Part shown: piece by piece, positions 1 to 9,369 of the stretch
Layout: every line of letters begins with the position of its first letter
How positions within the stretch are numbered: position 1 is the first letter of the stretch
From: Trissonchulus latispiculum
Lineage: Eukaryota > Nematoda > Enoplea > Enoplida > Ironidae
Reading direction: 5' to 3'
NCBI GenBank assembly: GCA_030248195.1
Contig: JASAND010026798.1
Location: 1-64,000, forward strand
Length of the DNA: 64,000 nt
Program-made: the position numbers and the translations under genes
Notes under the pieces: model-generated
What the model was told of the DNA's origin: nothing
Databases searched by the model: none
What the model saw: the letters and a program-made list of their open reading frames with translations, nothing else

Positions 1-720
1 CTAATTGAGTAATAGTAATTTGAACTCGGCAACTCTGGCAATTTGGAATAAGACATAACAAAATACATTCAACAACTTAATCATTAATTCCAATCAGATC
101 AATCATTATTAAGCCGGTACTCGTCATTTCCTTTATACTGATGGATTCACTTCTTCATATGATTTTTTATTCACCATTTAGATCTTGAAATTCACTTTTT
201 AACCTTTGTGAAACTCCTTTCATTACAAATGTTTCCCACTTGAAACTACACAAGAAGGAACTTTTATAATATCTCAACATCCAGTCTCAGTTTCAGGCAT
301 TTCTGAACCAACCTGTAAAGGCCCATGGATTTCTAGCAATGTTTCCAACGGCAACGACAGGGCATACCCATGACAAAAATCGAATTAGAACTCTCACAGA
401 CAGATTCGCGAATTTCGGTGCATGCCCACTCTTAATATCTAGCTCTGTCCAGACCTTATCAATCTAAAACCAATATGATAGGCAGAAATATAGCAAATTC
501 GGCAGCGATGTTTAATTTTTTATTTTATAATGTCAGTTAGCTGGCAGGCAGGCAAGCAAATATCAGTTTTGTGAGTTGGCCAGTGCGGCAAACGGCTGGC
601 CAATGACCGGCCACTGGCACTTTAGCCGAGAAAATGTTCGGCAATTGGCTTGGTTGGCGTTTGTCGGCCAAGTTCAAATTAGTCTTATGTGAAAGATTGA
701 AATCAGGACCTGAAAGATGT
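1..720. other. non-coding stretch, no gene seen
   Basis: I see no convincing reading frame on either strand. About 540-670 is rich in short GGCAGGCAAG and GGCCAGTGGC-type words, with local inverted copies of GGCCA/TGGCC. No known family recognised. Confidence 0.5.
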
Positions 721-730
721 GAAGAAAGGT

Positions 731-797
731 GTCCAGGGCGGGGATCGAACCGCCGAGCTTTGGTTTAAGACTAGAACGCTCTACCACTAAGCCACAT
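731..797 (-). pseudogene. tRNA-derived sequence (pseudo-tRNA or SINE head)
   Basis: Read on the minus strand this has a good A box (TGGCTTAGTGG) and a B box (GGTTCGATCCC) at tRNA-like spacing, and a paired T arm (GGCGG/CCGCC). The seven bases before the A box do not pair with the seven after the T arm, and the anticodon stem is poor. A working tRNA is therefore unlikely. It may be the pol III promoter head of a SINE or a decayed tRNA gene. Confidence 0.5.
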
Positions 798-1109
798 CAC
801 GAACGATGAGAATGGTTTATGGCACTGATTTCAACCCTTCAAAGTTGCTGATATTTAACATACTCCCATTGCTAATTGAAATTCGGCCTCGAATTTCCAG
901 GAATTGCAGGTTGGGTCCTCCAATCCAAGTACCATGTGGTGTTGAGGGGACGTCTGTGTACAAAAATCCGTCTGTGTCTGTGCTGGGTACAAAAATGCGT
1001 TGGGCGCTAAACCCCCCTTATCCCTCCACCGCCCTCCCCCCCCCACCTACCACACCTTACACCTATAAGAATAAGTACTTGGTCTCACAATACTACTCAA
1101 CTACCCACC

Positions 1110-2110
1110 CTCACGCTTGGCTTATTTTAAGCCAAGTCAATTCAAAATAAGCCTGGCTTGGCTAATGACTTAACATGCATGCAGATCAACGCCAACAGTA
1201 TAGCTAAGTATCAACTGATTCTAGCCAACACTAATGGTTGGTTGGCTTGATTTTGGCAGACACGACTACGACTATCAGCAGTATGAATTTGAAGAACATT
1301 TCTTGTATTTTTAGCCTAGCCAAATTATATTAAACCGACATCGGTTGGTTGCCTTAATTTTTGCGGACAAAACAATTTCTTGTACTTTTAGTCAAGACAA
1401 ATTATATTAACCCAACATTAGTTTTTTGGCTTGGTTTTTTGCGAACAATACAAAGACTACCACCGCTCTCAGTTTAAACATTTCTTGCATTTTCAGCCAA
1501 GCCAATTTATATTAAACCAACATTGGTTGCTTGGCTTAATTTTTCCCAACAAACAATTTCTTCTATTTTTAGCCAAGCCAAATTATATTAAGTCAAGAAT
1601 GGTTGGTTGGTTTGATTTTTGCGCACACGACCTCGACAATCACCACTATGAATCTGAAGAACATTTCTTGTATTTTTAGCCAAGCCAAATTATATTAAAC
1701 CAACATTAGTTTTTTGGCTTGGTTTTTTGCGAACAATACAAAGACTACCACCGCTCTCAGTTTAAACAACATTTCTTGTATTTTTACCCAAGCCAAATTA
1801 TATTAAACCAGCATTGGTTGGTTGGCTTAATTTTAGCGAACAAAAGAACTTCTTGTATTTTTAACCAGACAAATTATATTAAAACAACATTGCTTGGTTT
1901 ACTTGATTTTTGCGAGCAATACAAAGACTACCACCGCTTTCACTTTAAGCATTTCTTGTAATTTTAGCCAAGCGAATTTACCTATATTAAACCAATATTC
2001 GTTGCTTGGCTTGGCCAGCAAGACCAACGCTGCCTCCACTTTCAATCTCAACAACATTCCTTCTATTCTTAGCCAACTACAACCATTTAAACCAACACAT
2101 ACAAATTCTT
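1110..2110. repeat. composite minisatellite with hairpin-forming units
   Basis: At least eight imperfect units of about 70-115 bp. Each contains a conserved core with AGCCAAGCCAAATTATATT followed by AAACCAACATTGGTTG and GGCTT. The core is an inverted repeat (AAGCCAAGC against GCTTGGCTT), so each unit can fold. The spacers fall into at least three types: one with ACACGACTACGAC, one with a short ACAAACAATTTCTTG, and one with AATACAAAGACTACCACCGC. The types alternate along the array. Apparent short reading frames here are repeat artefacts. Confidence 0.75.
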
Positions 2111-2121
2111 GGCTATCATTT

Positions 2122-2360
2122 AAGGTGCTGGTTTCCTTTCGGGTATTTTCTATTCATACGACTTTAATCCTTTACGTAAATAGCTGAAACTTGCTAAATA
2201 ACCTATTTCCGTGCTCTTTAACATTCTGGGACCAAATGAAATTAATCCGGTGTACGGCGAACTTAAGGTGCTGGTTTCCTTTCGGGTGTTTTTGACTCAC
2301 ACGGCTTTAATCCTATACGTAGATAGATAAAACTTGCGCAATAACCTATTTCCGTCCGAA
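2122..2360. repeat. direct repeat, two diverged copies
   Basis: A unit beginning AAGGTGCTGGTTTCCTTTCG starts at about 2122 and again at about 2264. Similar text follows in both (ACTTTAATCC, TAACCTATTTCCG, ATTCTGGGACCA). Period about 142 bp. Family unknown. Confidence 0.7.
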
Positions 2361-4421
2361 ATAATATTCTGGGACCAGTCCCGGATTTTTAGGCCAAAAG
2401 ATAAGAAAGTTTTGGTTTTTGGCCTTAGGCTTCCAGTAGGTAGATCAGTCACGGGATTGGTTGTTATGGCTGGAAAGAGGACACAAAAATGAACATTTTG
2501 CTTTTACAACCTTTGAGCTATTTGAGCTAAACCATTTTGAGGGTCAAAAAATGGCCATTTTTGAGGAAATCCGTTTTTTCAAAATTACTGCCAAACCTTA
2601 CGAACAATTTTGTTCAATTTATACTCAATCGATACAGCGTCCAAATGCACATTTCATGACTCCCTATTAGCTGGACTTTATTGTTTTCAGCTAGAGATTT
2701 GGCCGGAAAACCATTTTGGCAAAACTGCGGTTATTTTGTTTTTAACATCGATTTCTCAAAAACTACTCGACAGATTCTGGAGATTTTCGGCAAAATGAAA
2801 ATTCGTACTATTGCGGAGGGACGTTTTTCTTGGTTTTGGCTAAACCAAGGAAAACCCCAAAAAACATCCCTCGGCCCATATGTCCTCTCTATGCTAGTTC
2901 AAAAAGAAATTTTGTCTGGTTCCCCAGTTTTGAAAAATCAATGTTCAAAAATTTTTGGTATACATTTAGCCGTTATGTCAGAAAATGTTTAATTTTTCAA
3001 TAATTTTGCTAGTTTCGTAAGCTCATATGAATGTCCTGGTTATAAGCTTTAAAACGATGTATAAAGCTCTTTCCAACTCGCAAACTTGCGAAAGTTATAG
3101 CGTTTTTATTCCTGCTGGAGCAGGAATACCTATGACGGGTTTGTTGCATCTTTTGCATGTATTAGCTCTGTTCTATTAGAAAAGGCCCTATGTTTAACAC
3201 ATGTCCAGCTGTGTACTATTTTTTGTTTTCACAATATGCAAATTAGTTTTTGCAACAATGCAGCTACACAAGTATTAAAGTACACGTTTCCATGTCGACC
3301 AGGTACTATTTGAAAAGAGCAACAGTTTGAAAACGTATTTCTATTGGATGACGGTGACGGTGCTATTGGACGGAGAGGAGGGAGCGGATGGGCGATGACA
3401 GGTTGTAATGTGCTAAATCATCGGATTTTAAAAGCGAAGAGCGTATCAGCTGTAAGTAGTTGTAGTAGTTACAAAACAATTCGCACTCTTGGGTGACATG
3501 GTGATAAGCAATATTAACACTTTAATGCCTGAATTTCCTCTGGACTAACGGTGGAAAATAAGCAGTTTTACGTTTTTGGCTGCCGTTTTTTACTGAGACC
3601 ACCTAGAGAGACGGGACTGTTACCAATCGATAGAGAATTAATTCTATACATTTCATAATCTGTCATTGAAGGGACCCCGATGCACCCACAAAATGTTAGA
3701 AGCCGTCAAAGTCGGAAAAATGTTCATTTTTTATAAACTTCCATTTCAGAAAAATCAACTAATTGATTTCTAGGAGCAACAGTTGATTCTGAGACAGACA
3801 CTTGTATACGTTATTTGAGTACCTCCCCGATTAGCTGAAGAAACAGCTTTTCCGCCGCCGAACTGCCGTCGGTTCTTGATTAGTTTGAATGCAGTGCTCG
3901 AACAGGGCTTGAAATCATCAAAATTTTCATGGAAAGCGGAATGCTATAGAAATTCGATTTTCCAAGCAGGTGTGGAAATATATATTTTCTCAAAATAGGG
4001 TGGACGCGTTGAAGAAAAAAGGAGCAAATTTCCAGACTGCCAAGCGGCAACTGGACCTGTCCCAAAAAATAAGATGACGAAAATGGCCACATGGGCCATA
4101 TGGCCCATCCGGCATTCAAATGTTAAAGCAAAATTCAGACGATTCTCAGCACAGGAGTCTTGCCCTTTTTGGGCACTACTTGTTAAAAATCACCACAAAA
4201 GCACTGCACAAAACGATACCACCACCTTAAACCAACACATATAAATTCTTGGCTATCATTTAAACCAAGTCCGACATACTTGGCCACTACTTAAACCAAC
4301 ATCCTTACCCTTGGCTTCTCCATAAACCAATGATGGCAAACTTCCATTTATTTAACCAAGCAAACTTAAAACTAAGCAAATGTCCACAGGCATGAATATT
4401 TTACCGTAATAATATTATTAA
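2361..4421. other. non-coding DNA; second copy of minisatellite edge at 4228-4262
   Basis: No supportable gene. The sequence just before 2122 (AACCAACACATACAAATTCTTG and on through GGCTATCATTTA) recurs at about 4228-4262 with one or two changes. The intervening two kilobases may therefore be an insertion or expansion within the array. Several short frames around 2461-2992 are AT-rich and resemble no known family. Confidence 0.4.
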
Positions 4422-4709
4422 TTAGCGGGCACTATGAACAAACTTTTCCATTAACTTTGTAGCATTTTTTGTGCTCTTTTCAACCATAGCAAAATTATTG
4501 CAGTTCACCGAGTCGTAAGTTCAGGAAATGTTTCTCAAATAGTTAAATTTTGATGATATTTTCAAGTTTCAAAAATTAAATTTCAATTTAAATGTTTAAA
4601 AAATCCTTTGTGAACTATTAGTGCGACAATCTATAATAATTTTATGATGGTTAGAAAGAGCACAAAAACGCAAGAAAGTTAATCGAAAAGTTTGTTAATG
4701 GTGCCCGCT
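4422..4709. mobile_element. MITE-like element interrupted by the Polinton
   Basis: The left end TTAGCGGGCAC is the inverted copy of the right end GTGCCCGCTAA, once the Polinton and its duplication are removed. The last two bases lie at 22905-22906. The similarity continues for roughly 60 bp into each arm (ACAAACTTTT, ATTAACTTT, TTTTGTGCTCTTT). There is no coding capacity. I could not settle the target duplication, so the superfamily is open. Confidence 0.7.
4704..4709. repeat. Polinton target-site duplication, left (CCCGCT)
   Basis: Identical to 22899-22904 directly outside the other end of the element. Six bases is the usual Polinton duplication length. Confidence 0.9.
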
Positions 4710-4926
4710 AGTAGTAGGAAATTGCAAAAGCTGGCCCCTCAGCCTCAGCTATATCCCCTTAATCCCTTACTCTACCCCGCTGAGGGGCCAGCTCTTGCAA
4801 TTCGTTTTATGGGTTTATGGATTATCCCCTGCATATATCTCAGGATAAAAGGGGCCAGCTCTTGAAATTCGTTTTATGGGTTTAGGGATTATCCCCTACA
4901 TATATCTCTTTCTCGAAACGGAGTCC
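4710..4926 (+). repeat. Polinton left terminal inverted repeat
   Basis: Inverted match to 22617-22898. It contains two copies of a roughly 65-bp subterminal unit (GAGGGGCCAGCTCTTG, then AATTCGTTTTATGGGTTT, then ATTATCCCCT), while the right repeat has three. The match ends at GGAGTCC. Confidence 0.9.
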
Positions 4927-5232
4927 AAAATAATCCTGTTAGTAGGCTGGTCTTCGAAAACACGTCTACCAATTAAATCTATCATGTAACACTGTTTTGA
5001 TAAGTATTTCAGCATTGACTATTTTCCAGAATCTTAATCCTTAATTAAGCGAATCCTTAATTATTCCAAATAGCATGGGATTTAATTAAAAATAACACAT
5101 CACCCAGACTAATATAAGTAAAGTTACCCAAACATGATTCAGGTTGGTTTTGTGTAAGCATTCAAAATATATAGACAGATAGAGTAACTGGTTAGAAAAT
5201 AAAATACAGCTGCTGGACTTATAGTGCACAAA

Positions 5233-5490
5233 TTAAGTGTGCGGTCCCCCGCGTCTTGCGCGTCCTCTTCCTACGCCTGAGGGACGCCAGAAATGAGGAT
5301 AATTCTCTAATACCATTGATACTACCACGCCATCAGTAAAGCCCATTCGTTCCTGCAGATTGTGACATTCTGCAAGGAAGGCATGTCGATAAGCCGCTGA
5401 AACTGGACGATTTGATCTTCGGGCCAATGAGAGGAAGCCTCCGTCTTCAATTTCTTCATAGTAGGATGGAGGTAACTGTGCATTAACGGT
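5233..5490 (-). CDS. membrane RING protein, C-terminal exon
   Basis: Second exon of the gene whose first exon is 7069-5852. On the minus strand it follows a pyrimidine-rich TTCTTATTTTCAG acceptor and continues in phase 0. It adds about 85 residues ending in a Gly/Arg-rich tail (GVGRGRARRGG). I recognise no domain in it. The segment HAFLAECHNLQERMGF may be a short helical region. The intron (5851-5491) is about 360 bp. Without the splice the first exon would end a few codons after its donor, so the spliced form is my preferred reading. Confidence 0.6.
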   Translation of the reverse strand, partial: TVNAQLPPSYYEEIEDGGFLSLARRSNRPVSAAYRHAFLAECHNLQERMGFTDGVVVSMVLENYPHFWRPSGVGRGRARRGGPHT

Positions 5491-5851
5491 CTGAAAATAA
5501 GAAAAACCAATAAACCCAAGGCAGGTCGGTGCTAAGAAGCATTAACTGTAGTAGTTGGACTATCCACGTGAAAAGACGGTAACAATTGCCTTTTATTAGA
5601 ATCCGAAATCAGGGTGCTTTAGTAAGTGAGTGAAGTACTGTACATTTGTTCCAAAAACTAATTTTTATTACAAAAAGGGAAATTGTTAAAACAATCTTTT
5701 TATTTTATGAGTCATATAGTAGTGAATGCTTAGAATCCAAATCATTAGACAGTAACAATTATGCAACTAGAAAACTTAATGTCTTTATATATTAGGTGAA
5801 AACGGACAGAAAGAAAGGTGTTTTAGAGTAGAATTAAATTATTGTGCTTAC

Positions 5852-7069
5852 ATCCAATAGGATTGATTGTCCATCAGGTAGAACAAAGGAAGTAAAATCA
5901 GCTCGACACTGCGGACACTGTGCTTTTCTATTTCCCCACTCGTTCACACAGTACGGATGAAATCTGTGCGTACAGCTGCTTACAAACGCCGACTCTTCTA
6001 TCGGTAACTTAAAGAGACATACGCCGCAACGAACACGATCCGTTGAATCAGAGTCACTGTCGGACTGAGTTCCTGAGGTTGATGGCTGATCAGATTGTGA
6101 ACTAGGTACGTTCTCGGTTTCTAAATTAGTATCAGTCATCTGTAAATTTGCAGAATGCATCGGAACGGAGGAAGGCTGTTGGTCGTCCTCGTCGTCCAAA
6201 GCATATGTGGGTAAAAATGTGTCACGAGGGCCAAGTAAATTGGCTCCAGACGTACGTCCAGAAGTAGACGGCTGATCAGAAAACACATTAGGCATGTTGA
6301 TGTTATTAATATTTTGGGTCTGCAGATTCATATTATGTAGAGGAAAAGTCGGAGATGGTTGGTCATCCATAGCATATGCGGAAACGAAAATTTCACGAGT
6401 ACGAGATAAATTGGCAGCGCCACCAGAGCGTTCCGAAGTAGCATGCATCGAAGTCGCAGCTCCCGTAGAAGTAATTGGGTGATGAATAGAACTAAACGTA
6501 GATACAGTAGTCCCTCGAACGCGATGCGAAGGACCGGCTTCATCAGAAAAGTCGATCGGACCGGTTTCAGTAGAGCCTGTAGCACCAATCATAGTAATCG
6601 GTTGATGATCTTGACGAGTCGTATCGGGCAAATTGAAATCCGATTCCATAGGGTTGGACGTTTCGCTGGTGTATTCCTCATTAAACAGTGAGGACATGGA
6701 TAAACGGTTAAGATCTGATGGTAAACTGTTATTAGATGAAGTTCCCGCACTACTAATGTTGGAGTAACTTCCAACTGCCCGATCTTGCGTTCCTATTCCA
6801 GAAGTTACGTCGGAGTAACTTTCAGTAACACGAGCGTTAATTCCATTTCCAGAAGAGACGGGTTGTCCATTTAAGCCCATCGAAAACGTGCATCCGGTAG
6901 GTAATTCCATTGTGAAAGTAAATTGGTAGCGATCGTCACCATTTCCGCTCGAAGTGCTTTCCGAGCAGAAAAACGAAAAAATAAGCAAAAGTAGCAGCAT
7001 TAGAAACACAACCAGACAAGGCAAAAGTCGAAGCAAACTAGTAGTTCTTAGTTTATGTCCAACTGACAT
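5852..7069 (-). CDS. RING-finger protein with N-terminal membrane segment, first exon
   Basis: Probable E3 ubiquitin ligase encoded by the Polinton. A hydrophobic segment near the N terminus (LLPCLVVFLMLLLLLIFSFF) is followed by about 280 Ser/Thr-rich residues containing degenerate repeats (for example SDQPSTSG and PSPTFPLHNMNLQ against PSSVPMHSANLQ). A C-terminal RING follows: CGVC, then CTHRFHPYC, then CPQC, which fits a C3H2C3 pattern. The ATG at 7069 is the first methionine in frame. The coding frame meets a GTAAGC donor at 5851. It is next to the left TIR and reads outward. Likely role (inference): membrane-anchored ubiquitin ligase acting on host surface or defence proteins. The repeats suggest rapid evolution. 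Confidence 0.8.
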
Positions 7070-7567
7070 AGCCAAGAATCCCAAAATGGTACAAATGTGT
7101 TACCTAAAGTAATAAATTTAGTTTTTATAAAGGTACTGCATAGTCCAAACTTCAAAATATTTGAGTTAAGTTTCCAAAAGAAGAGGGAAAAAGTTTTCTG
7201 AGAAACTAAAAGACAGTCACGGTCCATCTCACTGCCACTCTAAAAAGTAGTAGCAACGAGAGCAAGCGCGATTACTAGTTAAACGCAATCTGCTTCAAGC
7301 AACTGCTGCAAATTAATTTTCCTAATGCTTAAACGAATGTTTTGCTGAGACGAATTCCTAATTGCCTGGTTTGGCGAAAGTTGGTTTCAGAACAAATATA
7401 AGAAGGAACATAGCTAATTTCTTTGGGCTAGCTAAGGTAAAAAGGGAGCAATTCACCAATTTTGTTTGCATCAATAGAATTTACACTTATTAAAATTAAA
7501 AGTATTTACGTGCTGTCCTTTGCAGAAACGTTAAATAAGTTAAATGATAGATTTTTATTCTATAGTT

Positions 7568-8410
7568 TCAACATTGTAGATATAACTGCAGTCCCAAATC
7601 ATTGAATACACGACGCCGCGCCAGGTAGTATAAGACAAACAGTAAGTGAGTTATATATAATAACAGCAAAATACACAACCAAACAAAATATACTACGACA
7701 AATTTAGAATAATAAAAGTTTAGTGGTAATAAACACATTATATATTGAATATTAACATTTCCAAAACTGTACATTGGCACACCACATTGCACTTCAACGG
7801 GGAATAAACTATAGTTTAAGCTTATCAAAAGTAACTATAGTATAGTAAATAAACTATAGTAAAACTTATTTACAAATACAGGGTAAACGGTTACACCTAC
7901 TAAAATTAATTCACAAACAATTATCGCAATAGTAAAAAGTTTACACAAAAAGAATACTTTACAAGAAACGTTTTTACTCTCCAATTTTACTAACTGCTCG
8001 GGATCTTTCATGTCCAGGTCATCCCATTCTTTGGTAGCATAATTCCAGATGGCTCCCGGAAAATATAGTAGTATGGCCAGAAACACAACGATAAATCCCA
8101 TGTAAGGATAAATGTGGACATAGAATTTTTCTTCCCAATTTTGATAGTACACGAGATAGTCCTCGTCCGGCAAGTTAGCTTTGACAAAACAAATATCTAG
8201 AAAATATTTTACCACCGGCGCGGTCACCTGAGAAGGAATCTAACATTATATGGAATCTCCTATAGTCTGACCCGCTAACATGAGAGACGCAACCAGTACG
8301 AGGACTGGTATTGTGAATCCATCTACCAACATACCTCCAAAATCAGCGTATCTATTACGCCAAGTGACCCACGAACGTAGAATTGGCACAGTAGCGTGTG
8401 AAAACAACAT
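7568..8410 (-). pseudogene. innexin-like four-pass channel protein with three in-frame stops
   Basis: One frame runs from the ATG at 8410 to 7568 (about 280 codons) and has the innexin plan. The first membrane segment is followed by GQTIGDSI (compare the family's QYxGDPI). The first extracellular loop has two cysteines, and the second membrane segment ends AILLYFPGAIWN (compare the family's FYxPxxLW). A third segment follows, then the second loop (FPVEVQCG, then IMCLLPLN) and the fourth segment. Stops interrupt the frame at 8246-8248 (TAA), 8240-8242 (TAG) and 7835-7837 (TAG), yet the frame never shifts. Innexins form gap junctions and hemichannels, and polydnaviruses carry related vinnexins. 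I could not find an intron that removes the stops without cutting the conserved motif. Either a decayed gene or one read in an unexpected way. Confidence 0.75.
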
Positions 8411-9369
8411 GGTTGATGAAACTTTGAATATTGCTAAGAGTTTACTGAAATGAAGTGTCTTTTATACTCAAAATCTGCTACAGCGTGCTGCCGCGTGCTA
8501 CCTATAGAGTAAATTTGGAATTTAGGTATGCAGTACCATGTACAATGTCACTAAGTTTTGTAGAAAAACTTGTTTGATTAGAACAGCGTATGTCCGAAAT
8601 AAGGTATGAAACACAACTTTTTGTTTTGCTTAATCGTTTTAAAACACTCTGTACCTTACGAAATTCCCTGTGGTAGGTACTTCATTGTATATAACTACTG
8701 AAAGTGGCAAGTACAGTTTTAGACTCACTGTTACGGAATTAGAGTTGAGTCACGGTACATGGTGGTGATATCCAAATGATAAAGTATAACAAAACCCTGA
8801 ACGGTGGTTTTCACGATGTCAACCACTTGATTCATGTGGTGCATGCTCGTAACTGTAACTAAATAGAATGCAGCTGTTCATTGTTGTTAAATTAAGCAAA
8901 ATTTAGTTAGTCATGGATCATGTACCAGGTTGTAACGGCAGTAAAAACAAAATTTTCGATATAGGTAGGCACTAGGCAAAAATATGCGAAGGACAAGTAC
9001 CGGGAGGCAGCTAGTGGAAATAGTTTTTCTAGTGATCGTGCAACCCCAAAAGCAATTAAAGCTGACATCGCCACTGTAACGAAATTGTACGAACGCTGAG
9101 TCAGCTAATTTGGGTTGGTAATCATTCAACTTCGGAAAGAAGGTATTTAAACAAACAGAACCTCAGCTCTGCATCAGTTTTCTTTCATAATCTACTGGGC
9201 AACGTTTGGATTTACTGTTCATAAGTTTTGCTGTTATCATTTGTTACATTTACTGATCAGTGATTGTTATTTTTATTAGTGTTATTGACAGTTTGTTCTG
9301 ATTTATTCTCCATCTAATTATCCCAGTATTTCTTATTTCAACGAATTTGGCTGGAATCTACCGTAAGTC
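8411..9369. other. divergent intergenic region between innexin-like gene and polB
   Basis: About 960 bp between two genes that point away from each other, so both promoters are expected here. I see no coding sequence; a 72-codon frame at 8911-9129 has no family features. I did not find a decisive promoter motif. Confidence 0.45.

Noticed and set aside
806..1150. 114-codon frame and its antisense partner
   Set aside because: Low-complexity Pro-rich translation, no family features, next to a pol III-type remnant.
1431..2187. Several 80-97-codon frames with similar sequences
   Set aside because: They are translations of the minisatellite units; similarity comes from the repeat.
8228..8272. Intron to remove the two stops in the innexin-like gene
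   Set aside because: The best GT-AG pair is 44 bp, which breaks the frame, and would delete the conserved GQTIGDSI motif.
7568..8410. Nuclear genetic code with reassigned TAA/TAG
   Set aside because: Other genes in the same element and the host gene end at TAA, TAG and TGA in the expected places, so reassignment is not supported.
8911..9129. 72-codon minus frame between innexin-like gene and polB
   Set aside because: No domain, lies in the expected promoter region.
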